Origin: Bacteroidales bacterium
Lineage (GTDB): Bacteria; Bacteroidota; Bacteroidia; Bacteroidales; UBA12077
Assembly (NCBI GenBank): GCA_013138975.1
Contig: WTBR01000006.1
Coordinates: forward strand, 1-64,000
Length of the DNA: 64,000 nucleotides
Direction of reading: 5' to 3'
A model generated the notes under the pieces. It saw only the letters and a list, made by a program, of their open reading frames with translations, had not been told where the DNA came from and did not search any database. The position numbers were made by a program, and so were the translations under genes. This document shows positions 10,101 through 17,795 of this stretch, piece after piece; the first letter of the stretch is position 1, and the number at the start of each line of letters is the position of its first letter.

Positions 10101-13100
10101 GTACATAATAAATCCATTAAATCAAAATGAGTATAAGAACTTGTTTGACGATTTGGTAAGTAATAAACAAGAGTTGAAGCATATTATTTATTTATGGGAT
10201 TTAAATTATGAAAATAAATATTTAAGTAAAGAAAATAAAAAGAGTGAAACTTATACATATAGATTTGGAAGTATTTTAAACATTCTGAAGAGTCTAATTT
10301 ATACTGGCGAGTTTAATGATTCAAAATTTATATCTGTATCGAATAATGCATTTAGTGTTACAGGTAGTGAAACATTAAATCCTAAACATTCAACTCAAGT
10401 AGCATTACTAAAGGTTTTTAGACAGGAAAATCCTTTAAGGCAGGCTTTTAATATTGATTTAAGTCTCAACGAATCAAATGTAATTGAAAATGTCAGTTTA
10501 TTATTGCAAGAATTAGATAATAACTCTGAAGTTAATGTGTGTCTTAGAAATGGAATGCGTTGGATACCTGATTACATTAGGCAGGAAATACCAAAGGAAT
10601 ATAAAGATTTGCGTTCATTTAAAAAAGAAGGTGTTTACATAATAATTGGAGGTTTAGGTAATTTAGGTAATGAGTTGTCAAAATATTTGATAACTAACTA
10701 TAAATCAAAACTAATTATTACTGGTCGTAGCAATTTTGAAAATAGTGAGCCAAAAAATAATAATATTAGTCAAACAAACGATTTAAATGATCGAAAATAC
10801 CAAAATTACAAGACTCTAATCGAAAATAATAATGATGTTACATACATCGCTTGTGATGTGAGCAATACTAATGATTTATTAAGCGTTGGAGAGTTTGCTA
10901 TAGAAAAATATGGCAATATTGATGGTGTTATTCATGCCGGTGGTATTGGAGGGGGCGTAAATTCTAAATTAATAAAAGATCTTACAATTTCTGATATAGA
11001 AGCCCAGTTCTCCGCTAAAGTTAATGGATTGATTTCTACAAATAAATTAATAGAAAAATACAATATAAATTTATGCATAATTACTTCTTCACTATCATCA
11101 GTACTTGGTGGTTTAGGATTTGGGGCATATGCATCTGCTAATTCTTTTATTGATCAATATATAGATTACTTGGAAGTTTTAAATCGTCAAACTAATTGGG
11201 TAAATATAAATTTTGATGGAATTAGTTTTGTAAATGATAAAAAGGATGCTACTCGAGGAATGATATCTGTAAAAGAACTGCCTATAATTTTTGAGTATGC
11301 ATTAAAGTTAAATAAAGGGAGTAGGATATCACGCTTTGTAATTTCAACAACAGATTTATATGGTCGTATTGAAAAGTGGATTACTAATAATCAAAGAATA
11401 GAATCGGATAAAGCTGATAGTAACGATGAAAAGCAATGTTTACTTGAAAGACCAATTTTATCTGTAAATTACATTGAAGCAAAATCATCCATTGAAAAAT
11501 TAGTAACCTCAATTTGGAAAGTTGTACTCGGACTTGAAGAAATTGGAATTGATGATGATTTCTATGAATTGGGTGGTGATTCTCTAAAAGCAATGACAAT
11601 AATTGGTAAAATTAATAAACAATTTAATACAGAACACCCATTAACTGAATTCCTAAAAAGCCCAACTGTAAGAAATATAGCTAGGTATATTGATAGTAAA
11701 GAGAAAACTGAGTTTAAGGAAATTCCTTTTGCAGAAAAGAAGGAATATTATAAGCAATCTGATGTACAAAAACGTCTTTATACAGAACAGCAGTTTAATC
11801 CAAATTCTACTGCATACAATATACCAAATATTATTAAATTATCGGAAAAAACAACAAAATTACAGGTTGAAAATATTTTTAACAGGCTAATATCTAGACA
11901 TGAGGGTTTAAGGACGCATTTTGATATTCATGATGGAATAGCCATTCAAAAGATATCAATTAACTCTAAATACAAAATTGAAGAAGGTTTTATTAATGAA
12001 GAAGGTTTAAAAGATGAAATGGAGAATTTTATAAAACCATTTAATTTGTCTTCAGAGCCATTACTACGTGTAAAATATATAAAAACAAATAGAAAAAATG
12101 TATACTTATTAACAGATATTCATCATATAATATATGATTGGGTTTCTCAAAAGCTTCTTAATGATGAGTTTTCCAAACTCTCCAATGGTGAAAATCTTCT
12201 GAGGGCGGTTTATTCATATAAAGATTATTCGGAGTGGCAAAATGGAACACTTTTTCAAGATAAAAAGAAAAAACAAGAAGAATATTGGGCTAAGCGCTTT
12301 TTAGGAGAATTGCCAAATTTGAATTTGCCGCAAGATTATTATCCTGATAAAAAATCTAATGAAGGAGCACGAAAAACATTGTGGCTATCTAAATCTGAAA
12401 TTAATAATATTAAGAATATCTCTAGGAGATATGAACTTACATTGCATACAAGTTTATTAAGTATGTTTGGTGTACTTTTTTCGAAAATATGTAACCAATC
12501 AGATCTAATTATTGGTACAGTTGTTAATGGTCGAAGAAATGGAGAATTAGATAAAGTATTTGGAATGTTTGTAAATACTTTAGCAATTAGAATGAATGTT
12601 GATGGACAATTATTAATAAATGATTATTTTAAAAAAATCAAAGAATATATTTCAAATGATTTCCTTAATCAGGAATACCAGTTTGGTGACTTAGTGGAAA
12701 TGGTAGGTAATAAAAGAAGAATAAATGAAACTCCGCTTTTCCGGGTAATGTTTAATTTAATGACTAGTTCTCTTGAATCGAATGATATTAAGAATAATAC
12801 AATTGATAATAAATATAGTAATGATACTGCTAATTTTGATTTGATATTTAAAGTGGTTGATTATGGAAAAGATATTTCAATTGACCTTATTTACAGGACG
12901 GATTTTTTCAAACACCAAACAATAGAATTTTTCTTAACATATTTAAAACAGATATTTCAAGGTTTTGGAAAAGATGATCAATTACAGATTAAAGATTTTA
13001 AACTTCATTCAGATGAAATATTTAATAATAATTTATCAGAGGCAGAAGGATTAAATTGCGATGTTGAATTTGATGATAAAATGAATTTTGTAGATCTAAT

Positions 13101-14496
13101 ACAGAAGTCTGACCTAAAGGAACTCGCAAATGTTATTAAACAAAGAAAAAAAAATAACTTTAAGAATATTAGACCACTTGAAAAGAAGAATTACTATCCA
13201 ATGTCATATAATCAAGAAAGATTATACCTTATTTGGCAATTACAAAAGGATGGTTTAGCCTATAATATTCCAAGATTATATAAAATAACAGGTAATATTG
13301 AAATAGCAAAAATTAAAACAGTTTTCAAGACAATAGTAAATAGGCACGAGAGTTTGAAAACGAATTTTCCGGTCATTGATGGTCAACCAGTACAGTATAT
13401 AAAGAAGGAATTTGAATTTGAAGTAGAGGAAGTATTTGGGAACAATCAGGATGAAATTTGTTTAGTGAACGATTTTGTTCGTCCGTTTGATTTAAATAAT
13501 GGTCAACTAATTAAGGTTAGAATAGTTAAAATAGCAGCACAAAAAGTATTGCTTTTAATAGATACACATCAAATTATTGCCGATGGAATATTTTCTACAA
13601 TTTTAATGAAAGAATTTATTGAACTCTATAACGGGAATGCTTTGTCACCTCAAAAATATCAATTTAAAGATTATTCAGAATGTATGAGGGTACGAGAAGT
13701 TAGTGATAAACAACTAGATTATTGGAAAGAATTGTTAATCGAAGATGCGGGGGTACCTAAACTGACATTTGACTTCGAAGCAAATGAAAAGTATGTTTTT
13801 AAAGGAGGTGCAGTAACTTTTGATCTTGATAGAAGTCAGGAAGAAAAGATTGTTAGCATAGCAAATCAGAATAGTATTAGCACTTATACATTTTTATTTA
13901 CAATTTTTAATTTATTTTTAGGGAAAATATGTAATCAAAGAACAATTATAGTGTCTACACCTTTTGTAGGTAGAAAAGAAATTGCTCTGGAAAACGTAAT
14001 AGGAATGTTCATAAATAACCTTTTGGTTAAAACTCATATAGATAATAAACTATCATTTAGCGAACTATTAGCACAAGTTAATGATAATGTGCTTCGTACA
14101 TTTGATAATGGAGATTTCCCTTTACATGAAATTTTAAGTCAATTAAATATTAATAATAAGAAAGTGAATGAGCTTTTTGAAATTGCATTTGTGTTTAACA
14201 ATATTGAATACGATAATAAGCAGATTAATAATATAAATGTTGAGTTAATAAATGGGGATTCAAATAATTCAAAGCATTATTTGGAATTGCATGTTTTGAA
14301 AAGTGATAGGTTAAAATTTGTATTTAAATACAATAAAATGTTATTTAAAAAAGATTCAATAACTATGTTTGTTGAGTTTTTCAAGAACATAGTTGATTCC
14401 ATTTGTATGGATCAGGATGTTTTAATCCAAGACATTAAGATTTTAGGTGAGCATTCCTCAAAGAGTCAAATAAATGATTTTAATTTTACAATTTAA
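7189..14496 (+). CDS. hybrid PKS-NRPS (KS-AT-KR-ACP-C-[A-T deleted]-C)
   Basis: This 2435-residue hybrid should add one malonyl unit to the chain and reduce the keto group. The KS (1-430) keeps its catalytic set: Cys183 in DTACSSS, His319 in EGHGTGT, His357 in NIGHLDF. The AT has Ser628 in GHSLGEY and HAFH at 724-727, typical of malonyl-CoA specificity. The KR has GGLGNLG near 1154 and Tyr1314 in the YxxxN motif. No DH or ER is seen. The ACP has Ser1465 in LGGDS. C domain 1 has HHIIYDW at 1645. It is followed at about 1955-1995 by a stretch matching only the last helices of a carrier domain and its linker, so an A domain and most of a carrier look deleted. C domain 2 has HQIIADG at 2127; the second, catalytic His is Gln. 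The protein stops exactly at a C-to-A linker (NDFNFT). Confidence 0.94.
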   Translation: MEIKKENQYTGLELAIIGLSCKFPGSKNVQEFWSNLYKGKETISFFTEKELLDEGISERLIENDNYIKASGILADKGCFDSRFFGYKPEEAKLMNPQLRLLHESVWNALEDAGYDPSIYKGKIGLFAGAAKNYNWETGSMLRSNQEALQGNISKYLYNVNFMCSRVAYNLNLKGPAVFVDTACSSSFVAVHLAGNSLLLGECDIAIAGGVRLFEHVKDGYMYQPGMIHSKDGHCRAFDVNANGAVPGEGIGLVVIKKLKKALEDGDNIHAIIKGSAINNDGNRKIGYTAPSINGQVDVIKKALKRAKVDPSTISYIEGHGTGTVLGDSIEMQSLEEVFRNNSDKKLGLGSVKTNIGHLDFAAGIASLIKAVLVLKNKKITPTLHFKSLNTNVAHDKFPFFVNNQLTEFNDHKSVLRAGVSSFGIGGTNSHVILEEAPNKDLTINEEENKLLLLSAKTSDALLQRKSDLLSFLKLNNEICFDDLIYTLQIGRKSLKHRTALVCKNVREAIDMLSSPQNGDEIHEIVNSECKQIVFMFSGQGSQYANMGKQLYGENKFFRDKMDECFEIASNYLDENLKDILFTTEVDKDKKNQINNTNYTHPLLFIFEYSLASWLIELGIRPDFMIGHSLGEYVAACLSGALNLEDAIRLVIQRGRLIWSMPKGSMLSVTMSEQEADQYLSTEIDLAAVNAHNLCVLSGRTDAIKVLEQELKDKGIVCRELITSHAFHSHMMNPILKEFEREIDGVHFGEIKIPFVSNLTGNFVTSAEISSSNYWIKHLRQTVRYNNGIKSLINKPKTLFIEVGPGKTLAGLTQYANIDNSKGNKVLTTVRNEKHLEDDYKYFLKSLAQIWNSGINLNWTKTFNNTPKRISIPGYPFERIKYPINQSEFVNKYILTANSNRNQNVNEWIYENSWKRKSLIVNENKFVNSKVSILFVDDNELCRVVVDAFKKREQQIIFVKKGEKYSKDEKGEYIINPLNQNEYKNLFDDLVSNKQELKHIIYLWDLNYENKYLSKENKKSETYTYRFGSILNILKSLIYTGEFNDSKFISVSNNAFSVTGSETLNPKHSTQVALLKVFRQENPLRQAFNIDLSLNESNVIENVSLLLQELDNNSEVNVCLRNGMRWIPDYIRQEIPKEYKDLRSFKKEGVYIIIGGLGNLGNELSKYLITNYKSKLIITGRSNFENSEPKNNNISQTNDLNDRKYQNYKTLIENNNDVTYIACDVSNTNDLLSVGEFAIEKYGNIDGVIHAGGIGGGVNSKLIKDLTISDIEAQFSAKVNGLISTNKLIEKYNINLCIITSSLSSVLGGLGFGAYASANSFIDQYIDYLEVLNRQTNWVNINFDGISFVNDKKDATRGMISVKELPIIFEYALKLNKGSRISRFVISTTDLYGRIEKWITNNQRIESDKADSNDEKQCLLERPILSVNYIEAKSSIEKLVTSIWKVVLGLEEIGIDDDFYELGGDSLKAMTIIGKINKQFNTEHPLTEFLKSPTVRNIARYIDSKEKTEFKEIPFAEKKEYYKQSDVQKRLYTEQQFNPNSTAYNIPNIIKLSEKTTKLQVENIFNRLISRHEGLRTHFDIHDGIAIQKISINSKYKIEEGFINEEGLKDEMENFIKPFNLSSEPLLRVKYIKTNRKNVYLLTDIHHIIYDWVSQKLLNDEFSKLSNGENLLRAVYSYKDYSEWQNGTLFQDKKKKQEEYWAKRFLGELPNLNLPQDYYPDKKSNEGARKTLWLSKSEINNIKNISRRYELTLHTSLLSMFGVLFSKICNQSDLIIGTVVNGRRNGELDKVFGMFVNTLAIRMNVDGQLLINDYFKKIKEYISNDFLNQEYQFGDLVEMVGNKRRINETPLFRVMFNLMTSSLESNDIKNNTIDNKYSNDTANFDLIFKVVDYGKDISIDLIYRTDFFKHQTIEFFLTYLKQIFQGFGKDDQLQIKDFKLHSDEIFNNNLSEAEGLNCDVEFDDKMNFVDLIQKSDLKELANVIKQRKKNNFKNIRPLEKKNYYPMSYNQERLYLIWQLQKDGLAYNIPRLYKITGNIEIAKIKTVFKTIVNRHESLKTNFPVIDGQPVQYIKKEFEFEVEEVFGNNQDEICLVNDFVRPFDLNNGQLIKVRIVKIAAQKVLLLIDTHQIIADGIFSTILMKEFIELYNGNALSPQKYQFKDYSECMRVREVSDKQLDYWKELLIEDAGVPKLTFDFEANEKYVFKGGAVTFDLDRSQEEKIVSIANQNSISTYTFLFTIFNLFLGKICNQRTIIVSTPFVGRKEIALENVIGMFINNLLVKTHIDNKLSFSELLAQVNDNVLRTFDNGDFPLHEILSQLNINNKKVNELFEIAFVFNNIEYDNKQINNINVELINGDSNNSKHYLELHVLKSDRLKFVFKYNKMLFKKDSITMFVEFFKNIVDSICMDQDVLIQDIKILGEHSSKSQINDFNFTI

Positions 14497-14508
14497 TTAA
14501 AAAATACT

Positions 14509-16857
14509 ATGAAATTACTAAATTTTAAAGTGAGTATTCGTGTTCTATTTAAAGATAGAATAAGTTTTTTAGCTACAGTTGTTGGGATTGTGGTAAGTGT
14601 TGCAAGTATCTTTTTTACCGGAATTTGGATTTTAGATGAGATATTTTATGAGGATTGCCATGAAAACTTAGATCAAATTTACCAATTTAGTACTGTTTAC
14701 AATCCTAATTCAAATATCAGGATTACACAGTCGACTTGTTTTCCTTTGGCAGAAGAAATGATTGAAACATTTCCAGAAGTGCAAAAGTCATTTCGTAGTG
14801 GACAAAAAATGGCAGAATTAACAATCGATAATGAGTCATTCTCAACGTTTTCGTTTTGTTTTATTGATCCAGCTGCACTAGAAGTATTATCCTTCAAATT
14901 TGTTGAAGGAAATCCAGAGAATGCTTTAAGTGTTGTAAATGGGATAATAATTTCCAAAGAAGCTCAAGATAAGTTTTTTAAAGGGGGGAGTGCCGTTGGG
15001 AAAACTCTGACCATGAATTCCTTTGGAGTAGAGAAAGAAATGGTTGTTACTGGGGTTTGTAAGAAACCATCTAATTCTCAGTTCAATCTAGATTTTTATG
15101 CATCTTATTTATCTCTAAAAGACTTAGATGAAAATGACAGTTGGGTGAGATTATCTTGTAGGACATATGGGTTGATAAATAAAGGAGCTGATATAGAAAA
15201 GCTTGAAGCTCGAATGTCCACTTGGTTTAATGAAAAAGATCCAGAAACCGAAATGGCCTTAAAGATAAAGACGCTTAAATACAAAAGATTAAGAGAGGGG
15301 AATGGAGCTACTGGGGGAACAAAAACATTAGTAATAAACCTTACTATTCTTTTAGTTTTTATGTTTTCAATGGTTATTTTGAATTACATAATATTGTCAT
15401 CTTTAAGGTTGAAGAAAAGAATAAAATCAATGGCTTTACTAAAAATATTTGGTTCAAGTATGGCAAATATACGAAGGGAATACATAGTAGAATCGTTGGT
15501 TTATATGCTATTATTCTCAGTAATGTCAATTTTGCTGGTAAATTATTTAATAGATGATTTTAATACAATTTTCGACAAAAAATTATCAATATTTAGTTCT
15601 TCAAATCATTTGATTTTTTTTATTGTAATTATATTAATGATTGTTATTTCAGGAGTTTTTCCATTAATGACACGATATTTTAATGATCCCGTGAAATTAC
15701 TATTGAATAATACTAAATCTGAATTTTCAGTAGTTATAAAGGATAAGATTCCCTTAGCCTTGCAGCTAACAGGGTCTTTATTTATGATTGTTATTTCCTT
15801 GTTTTACTATAGTCAGTATTTGCTTTTGGATAAAATGAATATTGGATATAATAAGGAAAACTTAATTGAGATATATTCTAACAGAGACGTGCAACAAAAA
15901 ATGGATATTTTGAGAAGTAGATGGACTGAAATAGAGGGTGTTGAAAATGTTTCGGCAAGTATGAGACCTCCTTGGAATATTACGTCAGTTGCAAGAAATG
16001 TAAGCTGGGAAAATAACAAGGAAAACACTGTGTTTAATGGTAATTTTGCAGGTATTTCGTATGACTATATTAAAACAATGCAAGGCAAAATTGTGCAGGG
16101 AAGTGCATTAACGGAAGATGTGCAAAAGAATGATGGGATTAAATATATTATTAATGAGAAAGCTAAAGGAATAATGGGCTTAGAGAACCCTATTGGTATG
16201 AAGATGTCTCTTTTAGGAGATGAAGGGTATATAATTGGGGTAGTTGAGGATTTTTACCATCAGAATTTTGATGAAGGAATTTCTCCCCTTATATTGCAAT
16301 ATGGGGCAGGAAGACCCTTAAACGTTATGCTTGTTCGATTAACTCCTCACAATGGTAATAAGAAAATGGCAGAACTAAAAAGTGTTTTTGAAGAAATATT
16401 ACCAGATGAAGATTTTAATTGGAATTATGTAGAAGATTGTATTGATATGGTTTACCTTAAAAAAGAAAGGTTAGAAAGAAATCTGGTTATTATATTTGCA
16501 ATTGCTATTATCTTTATATGTTGTATAGGACTTTTTGCTTTGTCTCTTTATTTAACTTTGAAAAAGGAAAAAAATATTGCAATTAGAAAAATACATGGAG
16601 CTACTAAATGGAAAATAATTATGTTTTTTGTAAAAGAATATATTATTATTGAATTGGTAGCTATGGTGTTAGCTTTTCCATTGGCATATTTATTTTTGAG
16701 AAATTGGCTCAATAACTTTGCTGTTAAAGTTGAATTAACGCCATGGTTGTTCATTCTGGCAGCTGTAATTATGTTTGTAATTCTGTTGTTAGTATTATTA
16801 TACGCAATAATCAAGGCTGTAGTAGTTTCTCCAACTGTAGTATTACGAAATAGTTAG
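14509..16857 (+). CDS. FtsX/MacB-type ABC transporter permease
   Basis: This 782-residue membrane protein has the layout of Bacteroidota permeases with two FtsX units: an N-terminal membrane segment (about 15-42), a large periplasmic MacB-like domain, three membrane helices (about 275-395), a short helix near 420, a second periplasmic domain, and three final helices (about 660-775). The second unit ends with a conserved block before its last helices (KEKNIAIRKIHGAT). It starts 12 bp after the hybrid PKS-NRPS gene, so it is probably in the same transcript. Its cognate ATPase is not in the window. Placed between two assembly-line genes, it could export the peptide or provide self-protection. 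It could equally be an insertion that split the NRPS. Family confident, role inferred. Confidence 0.85.
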   Translation: MKLLNFKVSIRVLFKDRISFLATVVGIVVSVASIFFTGIWILDEIFYEDCHENLDQIYQFSTVYNPNSNIRITQSTCFPLAEEMIETFPEVQKSFRSGQKMAELTIDNESFSTFSFCFIDPAALEVLSFKFVEGNPENALSVVNGIIISKEAQDKFFKGGSAVGKTLTMNSFGVEKEMVVTGVCKKPSNSQFNLDFYASYLSLKDLDENDSWVRLSCRTYGLINKGADIEKLEARMSTWFNEKDPETEMALKIKTLKYKRLREGNGATGGTKTLVINLTILLVFMFSMVILNYIILSSLRLKKRIKSMALLKIFGSSMANIRREYIVESLVYMLLFSVMSILLVNYLIDDFNTIFDKKLSIFSSSNHLIFFIVIILMIVISGVFPLMTRYFNDPVKLLLNNTKSEFSVVIKDKIPLALQLTGSLFMIVISLFYYSQYLLLDKMNIGYNKENLIEIYSNRDVQQKMDILRSRWTEIEGVENVSASMRPPWNITSVARNVSWENNKENTVFNGNFAGISYDYIKTMQGKIVQGSALTEDVQKNDGIKYIINEKAKGIMGLENPIGMKMSLLGDEGYIIGVVEDFYHQNFDEGISPLILQYGAGRPLNVMLVRLTPHNGNKKMAELKSVFEEILPDEDFNWNYVEDCIDMVYLKKERLERNLVIIFAIAIIFICCIGLFALSLYLTLKKEKNIAIRKIHGATKWKIIMFFVKEYIIIELVAMVLAFPLAYLFLRNWLNNFAVKVELTPWLFILAAVIMFVILLLVLLYAIIKAVVVSPTVVLRNS

Positions 16858-16901
16858 CTAAAACATAAAACAAATTAAATCTTTTAGTAAATAAAATGAA
16901 T

Positions 16902-16932
16902 AAATCTCTTAGGAATGTTTTCTGGGAGATTT
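16902..16932 (+). terminator. hairpin after the permease gene, possible terminator
   Basis: AAATCTC and GAGATTT pair. The stem continues inward with G-U-tolerant pairing (TTAGGAA against TTTCTGG), giving about 14 bp and a tiny loop. It lies 45 bp after the permease stop. The following bases are A-rich rather than a clean T run, so termination is plausible but unproven. Confidence 0.4.
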
Positions 16933-17795
16933 ATAAAAATTACCTCACCAGTTGGGAATTAATTTTAATTGTTCGTTATAGGTATGTAATATAAACTTTT
17001 CTAAGCTTTTTTATGGATGGAGGGCTTATTTGTATTGAACTTATTAATGTGCATAGCTAATAGTAAATCCAAAGTAAACCTGTTTTACTTGAGTGTCTCG
17101 TCAAGGAAAATGAATTTAAGCGAGAATAAATTGTTAATGAAATGAATAATCATAGCATTTAATCAAAATCATTATAGTGATTATTTACGCATTTCTTTGT
17201 ATTATTAAATGAGGATACTTTAGGGTGATACTAATTTATTAGTATCAGCAAGAAAACTACCTTTTTTACAAGTCGTTGATAAGAAAGCGTCAAAGATAAG
17301 GCTTTCGAAGTGTTGGAAACCAAGGAGTTTAATTTTATAAGTGCGATGTGCTGAGCTTGGCGAAGTAATAGTTTTCAACATGAGAGTAACGCAGTATTTG
17401 GCGTTTTCTTGCAAAGACTAAATACTGATAATTGATTTGAATACATGAATGATTCTTATAGATTATCTTTTAATAGTATACACTATACTTTTATTGAAAT
17501 TTATTACTTGTTATTTTTCAGGTTTAAGTAGTATAAACAGATGAGTTGTCGTTGAAGTATTCAGAATAGATGAATTAAGTTGGTTTGGAATATTTTACAC
17601 TTATGAAATTTGTATACCTAAACCTTAGGTAATCAAAAACAATTTTTATGGGAGTATTAATGTGATATTTCAAAAAGATAAGTCATTAAAAAGAAGAGGA
17701 ATTCAGCTGAAAATATTTGGAGTTTAATGCAATTTATGCGGTATCTGGAAGAGATTTAAGAATTAGTAAAAAACAATTAAGAAGAACCTAAAATT
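16933..17795. other. 0.86-kb non-coding gap inside the NRPS cluster
   Basis: No supported gene here. The stretch holds one copy of the modular hairpin repeat (17240-17420). That copy is preceded by a perfect 8-bp inverted repeat GATACTAA...TTAGTATC at 17227-17246. Further on, TACCTAA...TTAGGTA at 17615-17631 is a 7-bp inverted repeat with a 3-base spacer and might be an operator for the terminal NRPS gene. The gap falls where an A domain, a carrier and the N-lobe of a C domain would be expected in an intact assembly line. I could not recognise translated remnants of those domains in it. Confidence 0.6.
17240..17420. repeat. modular hairpin repeat, copy 1
   Basis: This 181-bp element starts GTATCAGCAAGAAAAC and ends GTTTTCTTGCAAAGAC, forming imperfect terminal inverted repeats. 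The centre has GTGTTGGAAACCAAGGAGTTT and GTTTTCAACATGAGAGTAACG, which pair through GTGTTGgAAAC/GTTTTCAACA. A short module containing TGCTGAGCTTGGCGAAGT sits in the loop region. Compared with copies 2 and 3 it lacks the TTCCGATA...TATCGGAA palindrome and the CTCAC...GTGAG stem. No transposase is encoded. Confidence 0.85.

Noticed and set aside
16902..16932. Riboswitch or attenuator after the permease
   Set aside because: A single hairpin downstream of a gene, with no aptamer-like conserved sequence; a simple terminator or mRNA-end hairpin is enough.
17220..17414. 64-codon minus-strand ORF in the NRPS gap
   Set aside because: It lies inside repeat copy 1 and is not preserved as an ORF in copies 2 and 3.
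17240..17420. Hairpin repeat as a complete insertion sequence
   Set aside because: No transposase ORF occurs in any copy, and no clear target-site duplication was seen; at most a non-autonomous element.
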